A stretch of DNA of 64,000 nucleotides from Duganella sp. SG902. Its GTDB lineage: Bacteria > Pseudomonadota > Gammaproteobacteria > Burkholderiales > Burkholderiaceae_D. The DNA is taken from NCBI RefSeq assembly GCF_013376005.1, contig NZ_JABMJK010000001.1:372001-436000 (forward strand). The letters run 5' to 3'. Made by a program: the position numbers and the translations under genes. Positions 10,003 to 19,699 of the stretch are shown in pieces (position 1 is the stretch's first letter; each line of letters starts with the position of its first letter). A model generated the notes under the pieces. It was given only the letters and a program-made list of their open reading frames with translations, was not told where the DNA came from and did no database searches.

Positions 10003-12624
10003 ATGCGCGATTTCCTACGTCGCTTGTACCGTGCGATCCTGCTGCCCGCCTTTGGGGCGCTGCTGCTGGTCCTGATGTGGGCGGCGGTGGCCTACCAGGT
10101 GCGGCAGGAGAAGATCACCGCCCGTCACGAGGCGGTGCTGCACAGTCAGTCGCTGGCGCGCACGCTGGCCGAGCATACCAACCATCTGCTGCGCCAGACC
10201 GACCACGCCACCCAGCTGTTCAGGCTCAAATACGAGGAAACCGAGGGTCGCCTGCGGCTGGCCGAATTCGCCCGCAAGAACGGCCTGCTGGACTCCCTGC
10301 TGCCCACCAAGCTCGATCTGCCGATGGCCATCCTGAATCAGGAGGGCCATGTGATCGACAGCATGAACGGCTACTTCGATCCGGACATGGCGCACACGGC
10401 CTTCTTCCAGAGCCACGCGTCGAATCCGGCGGACGCCTCGCTGGTGTCCACGCCGGTGGTGGACAGCCGCACCAAGAAATGGCAGATCCAGATTTCGCGC
10501 CGCCTCAATCACGCCAACGGCGGCTTCGCCGGCGTGATCCTGGTGATGATGGACCCGGCCTACTTCGTCGAGGACTACGACCGCCTGAACGTCGATCCCG
10601 GCGGCGCGGTGATGCTGATCAGCCGCGAGAACGGCATGTCCTCGGCCCGCATCGACGACCAGGTTATCATCAGCGACAGCATTGATTTCAGCGTGGCCCC
10701 GGCCGGCGAGGAGCTGCTGCTCAAGCGCCCGTTCGACGCCACCGAGCGCATTTACGGCTACACCGAGATGCCGCGCTTCCTGCTGATGGCGGTGGTCGGC
10801 AACCCGGCCGACAGCGCGCTGGCCCGCTTTGAGCGCCGCCGCGGCATGTACTACGGCGCCGCCATCATCGCCTCAGCCCTGGTGCTGCTGTTCATCTACC
10901 TGCTGGTGCGGCAGGCGCGCCGCCTGCGCCGCAGCGCCAGCATGATCATCGAGGCGCAGTCGATGCTGCGCGCGGCGGCCGACGCCAGCCTCGACGCGGT
11001 GTACATGTTCAAGGCCTGCCGCATGCGCGGCGCGCAGCGCGAGATCCTCGACTTCACCATCGCCGACCTGAATGAGCGCGGCGCCCAGCTGATGGGCTTC
11101 CGCAGCGCCGACATCAAGGGCAAGCGCCTGATAGAAGTGCTGCCCGAGCTGCACTCCAAGGGCTTCGTTGAAAAATACCGCCACGTGCTGGAGTCGCGCC
11201 AGCCGGTGGAGGAGGAATTCGCGGTCGACTTCCTGCCCAACCGGGAGGTGCACTGGCTGCACCACCAGATCGTGCCGATCACCGACGGCGTGGCCGTGAC
11301 GGTGCGCGACATCACCTCGCGCAAGGAGACCGAACTGGCGGTGCGGCAGAATCAGGCGGAACTGGCGGCGGTCAACGACGCCTCGCCGCTAGGGCTGCTG
11401 CGCGCCGACGCCGCCGGCCACTGCACCTATGTCAACCGCACCTTTGAACTGATCACCGGCCTGACGCGCGAGGAAGCGCTGGGCGACGCCTGGCTGCGCG
11501 CGGTCCATCCGCACGACCGCGCCGTGCTCAAGGCCGCGCTCACCCACCTGGGCGTGACGCGCGCGCCTTACCAGGACACGCTGCGCTGCGTGCACCCGGA
11601 CGGCATGATCGTCTGGGTCTCGTTCAAGATCGCCGCCATGGTGGTGGACGGCAAAATCTACGGCTATGTCGGCACGGTGGACGACATCACCCATGTCCGC
11701 AAATCCGTGATGGCGCTGCGCGAAAGCGAAGCGCGCCTGCGCACCATCGCCGACACCCTGCCGGCCATGGTGGCGTACATCGACGCCCAGCAGGTCTACC
11801 GCTTCCACAACGTGGCCTACGAGCGTGAATTCAACCGCAGCGGCACCACGGTGCTCGGCCGCACCATCCGCGAAACCATGGGCGACGAGCGCTACGCCTT
11901 CCTCGAACCCTATGTGCTGCGCGCGCTGGCCGGCGAAACGCTGACCTTCGAGGAGGACGACAACAGCGACGCCACCGAGCGCACCTACGAGGTGGTCTAC
12001 ATCCCGCAAATGGACGAGGAAGGCGCCAGCGTGATCGGCTTCCACGTCATGCGGCAGGACATCACGGTGCAAAAGCGCGAGAAGCAGCGGCTGCTGCGGC
12101 TGTCGCAGGTGGACGCGCTGACCGGCCTGACCAACCGCGCCGGCTTTCTGCAAAAACTGCACGACGCCATGATCGCCGCCCGCGCCAACGGCAGCCTGAT
12201 GGCGGTGATGTACATGGACATCGACCGCTTCAAACCGGTGAACGACACCTACGGCCATGCCGTGGGCGACGCTCTGCTGAAGGCCTTCTCGGCGCGCCTG
12301 ACCCACACCATGCGTGCCAGCGACACCATCGCGCGGCTGGGCGGCGACGAGTTCACCATCGTCATGGAGCGCATCCACCGCATCGACGACGCGGCCGCGC
12401 TGGCGGCCAAGATCGTGGCCGCCATGCAGGCGGACTTTGACCTCGACGGCAAGGTGGTGTCGATATCGACCAGCATCGGCCTGACCTACTACCGCGACGA
12501 GGACCTGAGCCCCGCCGAGCTGCTGAACCGCGCCGATACCCTGCTGTACGAGGCCAAACAGGCCGGCCGCAACACCTTCCGCGCCGGACCGGCGATCCCG
12601 CAACCGGCAAGCAACGCGGCATAA
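10003..12624 (+). CDS. Membrane diguanylate cyclase with extracytoplasmic sensor and PAS domains
   Basis: This 873-residue protein starts with a short cytoplasmic tail and a membrane helix (about 11-31). A PDC/cache-like periplasmic sensor (about 32-285) follows, then a second membrane helix (about 286-305), three PAS-type modules (about 320-440, 445-565, 575-690) and a C-terminal GGDEF domain. The active-site GGDEF motif is intact at residues 780-784, and an RxxD inhibitory site (RASD) lies five residues upstream, so product inhibition by c-di-GMP is expected. There is no EAL domain. Its role is synthesis of c-di-GMP from GTP in response to an external signal. An AGAGGA ribosome site precedes the ATG. 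Confidence 0.93.
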   Translation: MRDFLRRLYRAILLPAFGALLLVLMWAAVAYQVRQEKITARHEAVLHSQSLARTLAEHTNHLLRQTDHATQLFRLKYEETEGRLRLAEFARKNGLLDSLLPTKLDLPMAILNQEGHVIDSMNGYFDPDMAHTAFFQSHASNPADASLVSTPVVDSRTKKWQIQISRRLNHANGGFAGVILVMMDPAYFVEDYDRLNVDPGGAVMLISRENGMSSARIDDQVIISDSIDFSVAPAGEELLLKRPFDATERIYGYTEMPRFLLMAVVGNPADSALARFERRRGMYYGAAIIASALVLLFIYLLVRQARRLRRSASMIIEAQSMLRAAADASLDAVYMFKACRMRGAQREILDFTIADLNERGAQLMGFRSADIKGKRLIEVLPELHSKGFVEKYRHVLESRQPVEEEFAVDFLPNREVHWLHHQIVPITDGVAVTVRDITSRKETELAVRQNQAELAAVNDASPLGLLRADAAGHCTYVNRTFELITGLTREEALGDAWLRAVHPHDRAVLKAALTHLGVTRAPYQDTLRCVHPDGMIVWVSFKIAAMVVDGKIYGYVGTVDDITHVRKSVMALRESEARLRTIADTLPAMVAYIDAQQVYRFHNVAYEREFNRSGTTVLGRTIRETMGDERYAFLEPYVLRALAGETLTFEEDDNSDATERTYEVVYIPQMDEEGASVIGFHVMRQDITVQKREKQRLLRLSQVDALTGLTNRAGFLQKLHDAMIAARANGSLMAVMYMDIDRFKPVNDTYGHAVGDALLKAFSARLTHTMRASDTIARLGGDEFTIVMERIHRIDDAAALAAKIVAAMQADFDLDGKVVSISTSIGLTYYRDEDLSPAELLNRADTLLYEAKQAGRNTFRAGPAIPQPASNAA

Positions 12625-12690
12625 ATCAAACCGGGGATGGCCGGCTTGCGCTATATTGAGCGCTTTCCGGCTGTTTCGACTGTTTTTTCC

Positions 12691-13974
12691 ATGCGTTTGC
12701 TGCACACTTCCGACTGGCATCTCGGCCAATCCCTGCATAATTTCGAGCGTCATTATGAGCACCAGCGCTTCCTCGACTGGCTGCTGGACACGCTCGTGGC
12801 CGAACAGGCCGACGCGCTGCTGATCGCGGGGGATATCTACGACAATGCCAATCCGTCGGCGGCCTCGCAGAAGCAGTTGTACCGTTTCCTGCGGCAGGCC
12901 AGGGAACGCGTGCCGCACCTGAACCTGATCATCATCGCCGGCAACCACGATTCGCCGGGCCGGCTTGACGCGCCGGGCCCCTTGCTGGAGGCGCACGGCA
13001 CGCGCGTGATCGGCGCGGTGCAGCGCGATGCCGACGGCGAGATCGATGTCGAGTCGCTGGTGCAGCCGCTCACCGGCCGCGATGGCGCGGTCGCCGCCTG
13101 GTGCCTGGCGGTGCCCTTCCTGCGTCCCGGCGACGTGCCGCGCATGCCGCCCCGCCCCGCGCCGGCGGACGGCGGCGATGCAAGCGCCGATGCGGCCCCG
13201 GACGCCGCCGATCCCGCGCCCGATCCCTACCTGGCCGGCATCGCTCTGCTCTACCGGCAGGCGTTTGAACTGGCGCGGAGCAAGCGCGCCGACGGCCAGG
13301 CCATCATCGCCATGGGCCATTGCCACATGGTGGACGGCCAGATGTCCAGCGATTCCGAGCGCCGCATCGTCATCGGCGGCACCGAGATGCTGCCGGCCGG
13401 GATCTTCGATCCGGCCATCGCCTACGCGGCGCTGGGCCATTTGCACCTGGCGCAGAACGTCGGCAAGCAGGAACACATACGCTATAGCGGCAGCCCGATG
13501 CCGCTGTCGTTCGCGGAAGTGCACTATCCGCACCAGATCCTGCGCATCGACCTCGAAGGCGCGGCCGTGCGCGAGATCGCGCCAGTGCCGGTGCCGCGCG
13601 CGGTGGAGCTGCTGCGCGTACCCGCCAAGCCGGCGCCGTTGACGCAGGTGCTGGAAGAACTGAACGCCCTGGCGCCGCCGGAGGTCCCGGACGAGCAGCA
13701 GCCCTACCTGGAAGTGCGCGTGCTGCTGGAGCAGCCGGAGCCCGGCCTGCGCGCGCGCATTGAGGCGGCGCTGGAGGGCAAGGCGGTGCGCCTCGCCAAG
13801 ATCGAAACCTCGACCGCCGCGCGCGGCTCCTCCATCGACAAGGAGGTGATGACGCTGGACCAGCTGGAAAAGCTCAAGCCCGACGACATCTTCAAGCAGC
13901 TCTACCAGCAGCGCTTCGGCAATGAAGCGCCGGCCGATCAACTGAGCGCCTTCGCGGAGTTGATGCTGCCATGA
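12691..13974 (+). CDS. sbcD: Exonuclease subunit SbcD
   Basis: This 427-residue calcineurin-like phosphoesterase is the Mre11-type nuclease subunit of SbcCD, which cuts hairpins and protein-blocked DNA ends. Metal-ligand motifs are visible in order: LLHTSDWHLG at the start, IAGDIYDNANP, IIAGNHDSPGRL, MGHCHMVDG and ALGHLHLAQ. The ATG at 12691 was chosen because it places the conserved LLHTSDWHLG block immediately after the start. The stop overlaps sbcC as ATGA, the usual coupling of the two subunits. An Ala/Pro-rich insert sits near residues 150-180. Confidence 0.95.
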   Translation: MRLLHTSDWHLGQSLHNFERHYEHQRFLDWLLDTLVAEQADALLIAGDIYDNANPSAASQKQLYRFLRQARERVPHLNLIIIAGNHDSPGRLDAPGPLLEAHGTRVIGAVQRDADGEIDVESLVQPLTGRDGAVAAWCLAVPFLRPGDVPRMPPRPAPADGGDASADAAPDAADPAPDPYLAGIALLYRQAFELARSKRADGQAIIAMGHCHMVDGQMSSDSERRIVIGGTEMLPAGIFDPAIAYAALGHLHLAQNVGKQEHIRYSGSPMPLSFAEVHYPHQILRIDLEGAAVREIAPVPVPRAVELLRVPAKPAPLTQVLEELNALAPPEVPDEQQPYLEVRVLLEQPEPGLRARIEAALEGKAVRLAKIETSTAARGSSIDKEVMTLDQLEKLKPDDIFKQLYQQRFGNEAPADQLSAFAELMLP

Positions 13975-16900
13975 GAATCCTGAAAATCAGCGGCAAGAAC
14001 CTGGCCTCGCTGGCCGAGGAATTCAGCGTCGATTTTGAATCGGAGCCGTTGGCGTCCACCGGCCTGTTCGCCATCAGCGGCCCGACCGGCGCCGGCAAGA
14101 GCACCTTGCTGGACGCCCTGTGCCTGGCCTTGTACGACGCCACCCCGCGCCTGCTGCGCGTGGCCGGCCGCAACTACCTGGCCGACGTCGGCAACGAGAC
14201 CGTCTCCACGCAGGATCCCCGCACGCTGCTGCGCCGTGGCACGGCCGAGGGTTACGCCGAAGTGGATTTCGTCGGCAGCGACGGCGCCAGCTACCGGGCG
14301 CGCTGGAACGTGCGGCGCGCCCGCACCAAGGCGGAAGGCGCGCTGCAGTCGACCATCATGCAGCTGCACCTGCTGCCGGCGCTGCAGCCCATCGGCGCCA
14401 CCAAGACCGAAGTCAAGGCCGAAATCGAGAAGCGCATCGGCCTGTCGTTCGAACAGTTCACGCGCGCGGTGCTGCTGGCGCAGAACGAGTTCTCGGCCTT
14501 CCTCAAGGCCGAGGACAACGAACGCGGCGAGCTGCTGGAGACGCTGACCGGCAGCACCATCTATTCCGAGATTTCCGTGCGCGCCTTTGAACGCAACAAG
14601 CTGGAGCAGGCCGCGCTGCAAAAGCTTAACCTGCGCCTGGCCGACCAGAAGCCGCTGACCGCCGAGCAGCGCGCCGGCATCGAGGCGCAAAGCGCCGACG
14701 CCGCCGTCGCTTTGCAAGCGCTGGATCAGCGGAAGGAGGCGCTGGAGCAGGAGCTGCGCTGGCACCAGCAAGCGGAAAAGCTGCGGCAGGAAGAACAAGC
14801 GGCACAACAAGCCGCGACGGCCGCGCAGGCCGCCGTGGTCGACGCCGCCCCACGCCACGCCGCACTGGCGCTGATCGACGCCGTACAACCCGCACGGCCG
14901 CTGGCCGAGGATATCCGCCGCATCGACGCCGACATCGCCGACACGCAAGCGGCCATTGTCGCCAGCACGCAAAACCTGCAGCACGCCGCACAAGCGCTGG
15001 AACAGGCCAATGCCGCGCTGACGCAAGCCACGGTCAGCCAACAGCAGGCCGAGGCGGCCCAACGTGCCGCCGCGCCGCAGCTGGATCAGGCCAAGGCGCT
15101 GGACGCGCGCATCGAAGCTATGCTGCCGGCCTATCGCCAGGCCGCCGCCGCGCTTGAAAAGGCAGTGCAGGCCGACACCGCCGCCAAGGCCGCGCTGCAA
15201 TCCCGACAAAGCGAACAAGCCCGCCTGGCCGCGCAGCAGCAAGCCGGGGTGGCGTGGCTGCAGCAGCACAAGCACTGGAAAGCGCTGGCGTTGCAATGGG
15301 ATCGCTGGGATGTGCTGTTCGTGCAGGCAGGCCAGCAAGCCGCGCAAGCGGAGCGGCTTGCATCCGGCCTGTCGCGCGTGCAGCGCAACGCGCAGATGCA
15401 TCGCGACGAGGAGGCCGACGCCAGCGCAAAGCTGGCCGCCGCCGTTGAAGCGTTGAAAACACTGGACGCCCAGCGCCAGCAAGCGGCGCAAGCCATGGCG
15501 GCGTACCCGGTCGACCAACTGCAAGCCGTCCGCAGCCGCCACGAGCAACAACGCGGCCTGCTGACCGGCGCCGAAAAAATCTGGCTGGAGCTGGCGTCAC
15601 GCCAGGCCCGCCACGCCGAGATCGAGGCGCAAGCCGCGCAGCAGCGCCAGGCCATGGCGGCGGCCGAGGCGCAACTGGCGGCGTCCACGCAGGAAGGCGT
15701 CGCCATCATGGCGGCTTTCTCGCAAGCCGAGCGCGCGCTCAGACTGGCGGAAGCCGCCTGCGCCGCCAGCGTGGAGTCGTTGCGCAAGTCGCTGGAGGAC
15801 GACACCCCCTGCCCTGTCTGCGGCGCGCTGGAACACCCATACCGCCACAACGACGACAGCCTGCAAACCATGCTGCGCGAGTTCCAGGCCGACGTGACGA
15901 AGTGCCGCCAGCGGATGGAGGCCAACGTCAACCAGCAGGCCGCGCAGCGCGCCAGCGCACAAGCCAGCGCCGAGCAGTTGAATGTCTTGGCCGCCGAGCA
16001 GCGCTCGGTGCAGCAGGCGCTGGAGCGTGTGTCCGCCGCCTGGTCGGCCCACGCGCTGGCGTCCGTCGAAGGGCTGCCGCCCGAAGCTGAACGCACCGAA
16101 TGGTTTGTGGCGCAACTGGCGCAGACCCACAAGGCGCTGCAGGCGGTGGAGCAGCAGGAACGCGCGCTGCACGCCGCCCGCGTGGCGCGCGATCAGGCGC
16201 AAGCGGCCTACGAGCGTGCCGCCGCCGAGCACACACGCTTGCAGAACGTGGCCGCCGCCGCGCGCACCGCGCTGGCGCAATCGAACACGGAATACAAGGC
16301 GCTGGAAGATCAGCGCATCGAGGTTGCGCTCACGCTGAGCGGTTTGCTGTCCGACCTCGACGCGGCCTTCAGCGGCGGCGACATCCCCAGCGAGGAGTGG
16401 AAGGAAGACTGGAAGTCCGGCCCGGCGCGGTTCTACGAGGCGCGTCAGGCGGAAAGCAAGCAGTGGCTGGCGCAGCGCGCGGCTTACGATGAGCGCGCGG
16501 CCGCCTTGGCCGGTTTCGAGGTGGAGCTCAACGCCCTGGCGGAAGCGCTCGCGCGGACCGGCCAGGACGCCGCCGCCGCCCGCGAGGCCTTTGCCGCCGC
16601 CGAGGCGACGCTGAAGGCAAGCCAGGACCAGCGCATGTCCATGTGGGGCGGCAAGGAGGTGCGCGAGGTGGAAGCCGCGCTGCAGGCGGCCATCGACAGC
16701 GCGAAAGCCCGCCACGCGGCGGCGCAAGACGCCGCCCAGCAGGCGGCGCAGGCCAAGGTCCGCAACGACGAGGCGCTGGCGCAAGCGGGCCAGCGCCTCG
16801 CGACGCTCCAGGCCAACGCCAGCGCCGCCGCCGCGCGCCTCGACGACTGGCTGGCCGCGTTCCAGCGGCGTCAACCCGAGGCCGGCCTGCGGGATCTGGC

Positions 16901-17858
16901 ACATCTGCACGCGTTGCTGGCGCGCCCGGCCGACGAGATCCATGCCGAACGCGGCGCCCTGCAAGCCCTGTCCCGCGCGGCCGACCAGGCCGTGACGGTA
17001 TTGCAAGAACGCCAGCGCCAGCGCGCGCAGCACCAGCTCACCGCGCCACCGTCGCGCATCGCCGCCGGCCGCGACGCAGGCCCGGACAGCATCGATGGCG
17101 CGACCGCCGACCTGTGGACGCCCAGCGAACCGGCCGTCGACGACCAGCCGTCCGACCTTGAGGCCGGCGTTGCGCCGGCCGAGTCGCCGATCGCCGCCGT
17201 CAGCGCGGCGCTCAACGCCCTGCTGGCCGAACGCAAGACCGCCAACGACCACGCCACCGCCCTGCACCTGGCGCTGGCGCAGGACGACGACAAGCGCCGC
17301 CGCTCGCACGCCATGCTGGCCGAAATCGAGCAGCAGGAGGCCATCGCCCAGCGCTGGGCGCGCATGGATGAGCTGATCGGCTCCGCCGACGGCAAACGCT
17401 TCCGGAACTACGCCCAGCAATTCACGCTGGACGTCCTGCTGGGCTACGCCAACGCCCACCTCAACCACCTGTCGCGCCGCTATCAACTGGAGCGCATCCC
17501 CAACGCCGCCGCGCCGTCGCTGGCCCTGCTGGTGCGCGACCAGGACATGGGCGGCGAAATGCGCTCGGTGCACTCGCTGTCCGGTGGCGAATCGTTCCTG
17601 GTGTCGCTGGCGCTGGCGCTGGGACTGGCCTCGCTGTCCTCCAACCGCGTACGGGTCGAGTCGCTGTTCATCGACGAAGGCTTCGGCAGCCTGGACGCCG
17701 ACACCCTGCGTGTCGCCATGGACGCGCTGGATGGCCTGCAGGCCATGGGCCGCAAGGTCGGCGTCATCTCCCACGTGCAGGAAATGACCGAGCGGATCTC
17801 GGCCAAGATCCTGGTGCAGCCATCGGCCGGGGGCCGGAGCACGATTAGCGTCATGTAA
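13971..17858 (+). CDS. sbcC: Exonuclease subunit SbcC
   Basis: This 1295-residue SMC/Rad50-like ATPase is the partner of SbcD. The N-terminal Walker A (GPTGAGKSTLLDALCLALYD) lies near residue 37 and a long Ala/Gln-rich coiled coil covers most of the protein. A zinc hook CPVC is at residues 614-617, and the C-terminal half carries the signature LSGGESFLVSLALALGLA and Walker B FIDEGFGSLD. The protein is longer than E. coli SbcC (about 1050 residues); the extra length lies in the coiled-coil arms, including a Pro/Ala/Asp-rich stretch around 1020-1070. It is translationally coupled to sbcD. Confidence 0.96.
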   Translation: MRILKISGKNLASLAEEFSVDFESEPLASTGLFAISGPTGAGKSTLLDALCLALYDATPRLLRVAGRNYLADVGNETVSTQDPRTLLRRGTAEGYAEVDFVGSDGASYRARWNVRRARTKAEGALQSTIMQLHLLPALQPIGATKTEVKAEIEKRIGLSFEQFTRAVLLAQNEFSAFLKAEDNERGELLETLTGSTIYSEISVRAFERNKLEQAALQKLNLRLADQKPLTAEQRAGIEAQSADAAVALQALDQRKEALEQELRWHQQAEKLRQEEQAAQQAATAAQAAVVDAAPRHAALALIDAVQPARPLAEDIRRIDADIADTQAAIVASTQNLQHAAQALEQANAALTQATVSQQQAEAAQRAAAPQLDQAKALDARIEAMLPAYRQAAAALEKAVQADTAAKAALQSRQSEQARLAAQQQAGVAWLQQHKHWKALALQWDRWDVLFVQAGQQAAQAERLASGLSRVQRNAQMHRDEEADASAKLAAAVEALKTLDAQRQQAAQAMAAYPVDQLQAVRSRHEQQRGLLTGAEKIWLELASRQARHAEIEAQAAQQRQAMAAAEAQLAASTQEGVAIMAAFSQAERALRLAEAACAASVESLRKSLEDDTPCPVCGALEHPYRHNDDSLQTMLREFQADVTKCRQRMEANVNQQAAQRASAQASAEQLNVLAAEQRSVQQALERVSAAWSAHALASVEGLPPEAERTEWFVAQLAQTHKALQAVEQQERALHAARVARDQAQAAYERAAAEHTRLQNVAAAARTALAQSNTEYKALEDQRIEVALTLSGLLSDLDAAFSGGDIPSEEWKEDWKSGPARFYEARQAESKQWLAQRAAYDERAAALAGFEVELNALAEALARTGQDAAAAREAFAAAEATLKASQDQRMSMWGGKEVREVEAALQAAIDSAKARHAAAQDAAQQAAQAKVRNDEALAQAGQRLATLQANASAAAARLDDWLAAFQRRQPEAGLRDLAHLHALLARPADEIHAERGALQALSRAADQAVTVLQERQRQRAQHQLTAPPSRIAAGRDAGPDSIDGATADLWTPSEPAVDDQPSDLEAGVAPAESPIAAVSAALNALLAERKTANDHATALHLALAQDDDKRRRSHAMLAEIEQQEAIAQRWARMDELIGSADGKRFRNYAQQFTLDVLLGYANAHLNHLSRRYQLERIPNAAAPSLALLVRDQDMGGEMRSVHSLSGGESFLVSLALALGLASLSSNRVRVESLFIDEGFGSLDADTLRVAMDALDGLQAMGRKVGVISHVQEMTERISAKILVQPSAGGRSTISVM

Positions 17859-17875
17859 GCCGCGCCGGTGCTATC

Positions 17876-18406
17876 ATGAACGGCATGAGCATCGGCGCCC
17901 TTTCACCGAGTTCCATCACCGCCACGCCGGCGCGCGACGTGCCGCCGGTGCAGGTCGCGTCGTCCCCCGCGGCGGCCGGCCAGGCCACCGCATCCGCCTC
18001 CGCCGCCAGCACCACCCAGCTATCGCAGGAAGCGCTGGCCCTGATCGACCAGCTCAAGTCGCGCGACCTTGAGGTGCGCCAGCACGAACAAGCCCACATG
18101 GCCGCCGCTGGCGGACTGGCCACCTCGGGCGCCTCCTACACCTACCAGCGCGGCCCGAACGGCGTCAGTTACGCCATTGGCGGCGAGGTGAATATCGACA
18201 CCTCGCCCGGCGCCACGCCGGAGGAAACCATCCAGCGGGCACGCACCATCCAGGCGGCGGCGCTGGCGCCGGCCGAACCATCCGGCGCGGACCGCGCGGT
18301 CGCCGCCCAGGCGCAGCAGATGGAAGCCCAGGCCCGCGCCGAGCTGGCGCAGCGCGCCTACCAGAACGAACCGGCAGCGGCGCCCACACTGAATACCTAT
18401 GCCTGA
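17876..18406 (+). CDS. SprA-like putative metalloprotease (CJM1_0395-type)
   Basis: This 176-residue protein has a low-complexity N-terminus rich in Ala, Ser and Pro, then a conserved block with a zinc-protease HExxH motif (HEQAH, residues 70-74) followed by GGLATSGASYTYQRGPNG and AIGGEVNIDTSPGATPEETI. That combination marks the SprA-related putative metalloprotease family; no substrate is known. It starts 18 bases after sbcC; ATGs at 17876 and 17885 are both possible. No signal peptide is evident. Confidence 0.8.
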   Translation: MNGMSIGALSPSSITATPARDVPPVQVASSPAAAGQATASASAASTTQLSQEALALIDQLKSRDLEVRQHEQAHMAAAGGLATSGASYTYQRGPNGVSYAIGGEVNIDTSPGATPEETIQRARTIQAAALAPAEPSGADRAVAAQAQQMEAQARAELAQRAYQNEPAAAPTLNTYA

Positions 18407-18448
18407 GTGATAAAATCCCGCCTTTGCCTTTTTAGCCAACACGGAATC

Positions 18449-18658
18449 ATGTTAAAAGCACCACGCACCCTGACCTTCAAATGCGCCAAGTGCGCCAAAG
18501 CCGTTCAAGTCCGCCTGCAGAAGGTATCGGCCTGCTCGCACATCCAGCCTTACGTGGGCGTGTGCGCATGCGGCGAGGTCCGGCACCACGCGATCGGCCA
18601 GAAAGACGCGGTCGAGTCCTACCTGGCCGCCCCGGAAGGCTGGACCCACCACCACTAA
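18449..18658 (+). CDS. Small zinc-ribbon-like hypothetical protein
   Basis: This 69-residue basic protein has paired cysteines (FKCAKCAK near residue 10 and VCACGEVRH near 40) plus CSHIQPY and a C-terminal HHH, a pattern consistent with a small zinc ribbon. The ATG at 18449 is preferred to a GTG at 18407 because the conserved-looking part begins there. No function can be assigned. It lies between the SprA-like gene and a hypothetical gene on the same strand. Confidence 0.65.
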   Translation: MLKAPRTLTFKCAKCAKAVQVRLQKVSACSHIQPYVGVCACGEVRHHAIGQKDAVESYLAAPEGWTHHH

Positions 18659-18734
18659 TTCGCGCCGCGCCCTCAAGTAATCCGATACGATACCGTTAAA
18701 GAGTTGTAGAAGTTTCATTAAAACGGAATCCATC

Positions 18735-19601
18735 ATGTCTACCATCTCGAACCTGGGCGGCCGCTGGCCTTCGCTTTACACCGGCAATCAGCAGCCTTCG
18801 GGCCTGCAAAAAACGCAAGGCGCCGCGCCGGCCATCAAATCCGGCGGCCCGCTGGACCTGGAAAGCCGCGTCGCCTCGGTCGGCAACGCGACGGTGGATT
18901 TCGCGCAGGATTTCGTCAGCAGCTTCACGCAGGCGCTGTTCGGCGACGCCGCCAAGGGCGCGGTGATCGACTTCGACTCGGCCAGCCTGGAAACCTCGTC
19001 CAGCTACGCGGTCGGCTACCAGCACACCGAGGGCGCCAACGGCGTCACCGACGCCGCCGCCTTCAGCCTGACCGACAGCTCGCACTTCATCGGCAAGGGC
19101 ACCATCACCACCGCCGACGGCCGCAAGTTCGATTTTGAGGTGGAAGTCCAGTACAACTACGAGCTGAATGCCGCCGCCAGCCAGACCAGCGGCGCGCCCG
19201 AGCAGGACGACGCGCAGCCGTCGACCAAGGACCTGCCAACCGTGCAGCTGCCGAACATCGACTTCCCGGGCACGCTGGCGGACCTGTTCAAGTTGATCGG
19301 CCGCGACCTGCACACCGCGCTGGCCAGCAACAACGACAAAGACAGCAAAGCCACCGACGGCATCGACCGCAACACCTTGCGCAGCCTGTCGCTGCGCCTG
19401 CTCAACCTGGTCGACAGCAAGGACACCAACACCTACGCGCCGCCGAGCGCCGCGGATAAAGCCAAGACCGCGGCCAACGCGGACGCCGGCGCGGCAACGC
19501 CGGCGCAGCCTGACGCCACCGCCACCCAGGCGGGGGCCGAGGATGCCGCCGCCACACCGGTGGCGGACGACGCCAAGCCGGCCGATAACGCCGCAGCCTA
19601 A
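18735..19601 (+). CDS. Hypothetical protein with disordered Ala-rich tail
   Basis: The protein has 288 residues and no signal peptide. Residues 40-140 form a plausibly folded domain (an AQDFVSSFTQALFG helix, then beta-like segments SSYAVGYQHTEG and GRKFDFEVEVQYNYEL). Residues 165-215 are helical (LADLFKLIGRDLHTAL; NTLRSLSLRLLNLVD), and the last 65 residues are Ala/Asp/Thr/Pro-rich and probably disordered. I do not recognise the family. A GGAATC stretch precedes the ATG. Codon use is like the neighbours. Confidence 0.7.
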   Translation: MSTISNLGGRWPSLYTGNQQPSGLQKTQGAAPAIKSGGPLDLESRVASVGNATVDFAQDFVSSFTQALFGDAAKGAVIDFDSASLETSSSYAVGYQHTEGANGVTDAAAFSLTDSSHFIGKGTITTADGRKFDFEVEVQYNYELNAAASQTSGAPEQDDAQPSTKDLPTVQLPNIDFPGTLADLFKLIGRDLHTALASNNDKDSKATDGIDRNTLRSLSLRLLNLVDSKDTNTYAPPSAADKAKTAANADAGAATPAQPDATATQAGAEDAAATPVADDAKPADNAAA

Positions 19602-19631
19602 TGCCCAGCCGGCGCGCCGCCGACGGCCCGG

Positions 19632-19671
19632 TATAATAGCGACACTTTCCGCCGCGCGGCCTCGCGCGGCG
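19632..19671 (+). promoter_or_regulatory. TATAAT element and strong 5'-UTR hairpin before the methyltransferase gene
   Basis: A perfect TATAAT stands at 19632-19637, without a good -35 box. Downstream, 19650-19671 can fold into a nine-base-pair G+C stem with a four-base loop, followed by CGTCCTATTTT. It could be the leader of the methyltransferase mRNA or a weak terminator for the gene ending at 19601. Confidence 0.4.
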
Positions 19672-19699
19672 CGTCCTATTTTCCGTAGATTGCCTGAAC

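Noticed and set aside
11389..13941. 850-codon minus-strand open frame
   Set aside because: Antisense shadow over the diguanylate cyclase and sbcD, both of which have clear catalytic motifs on the plus strand.
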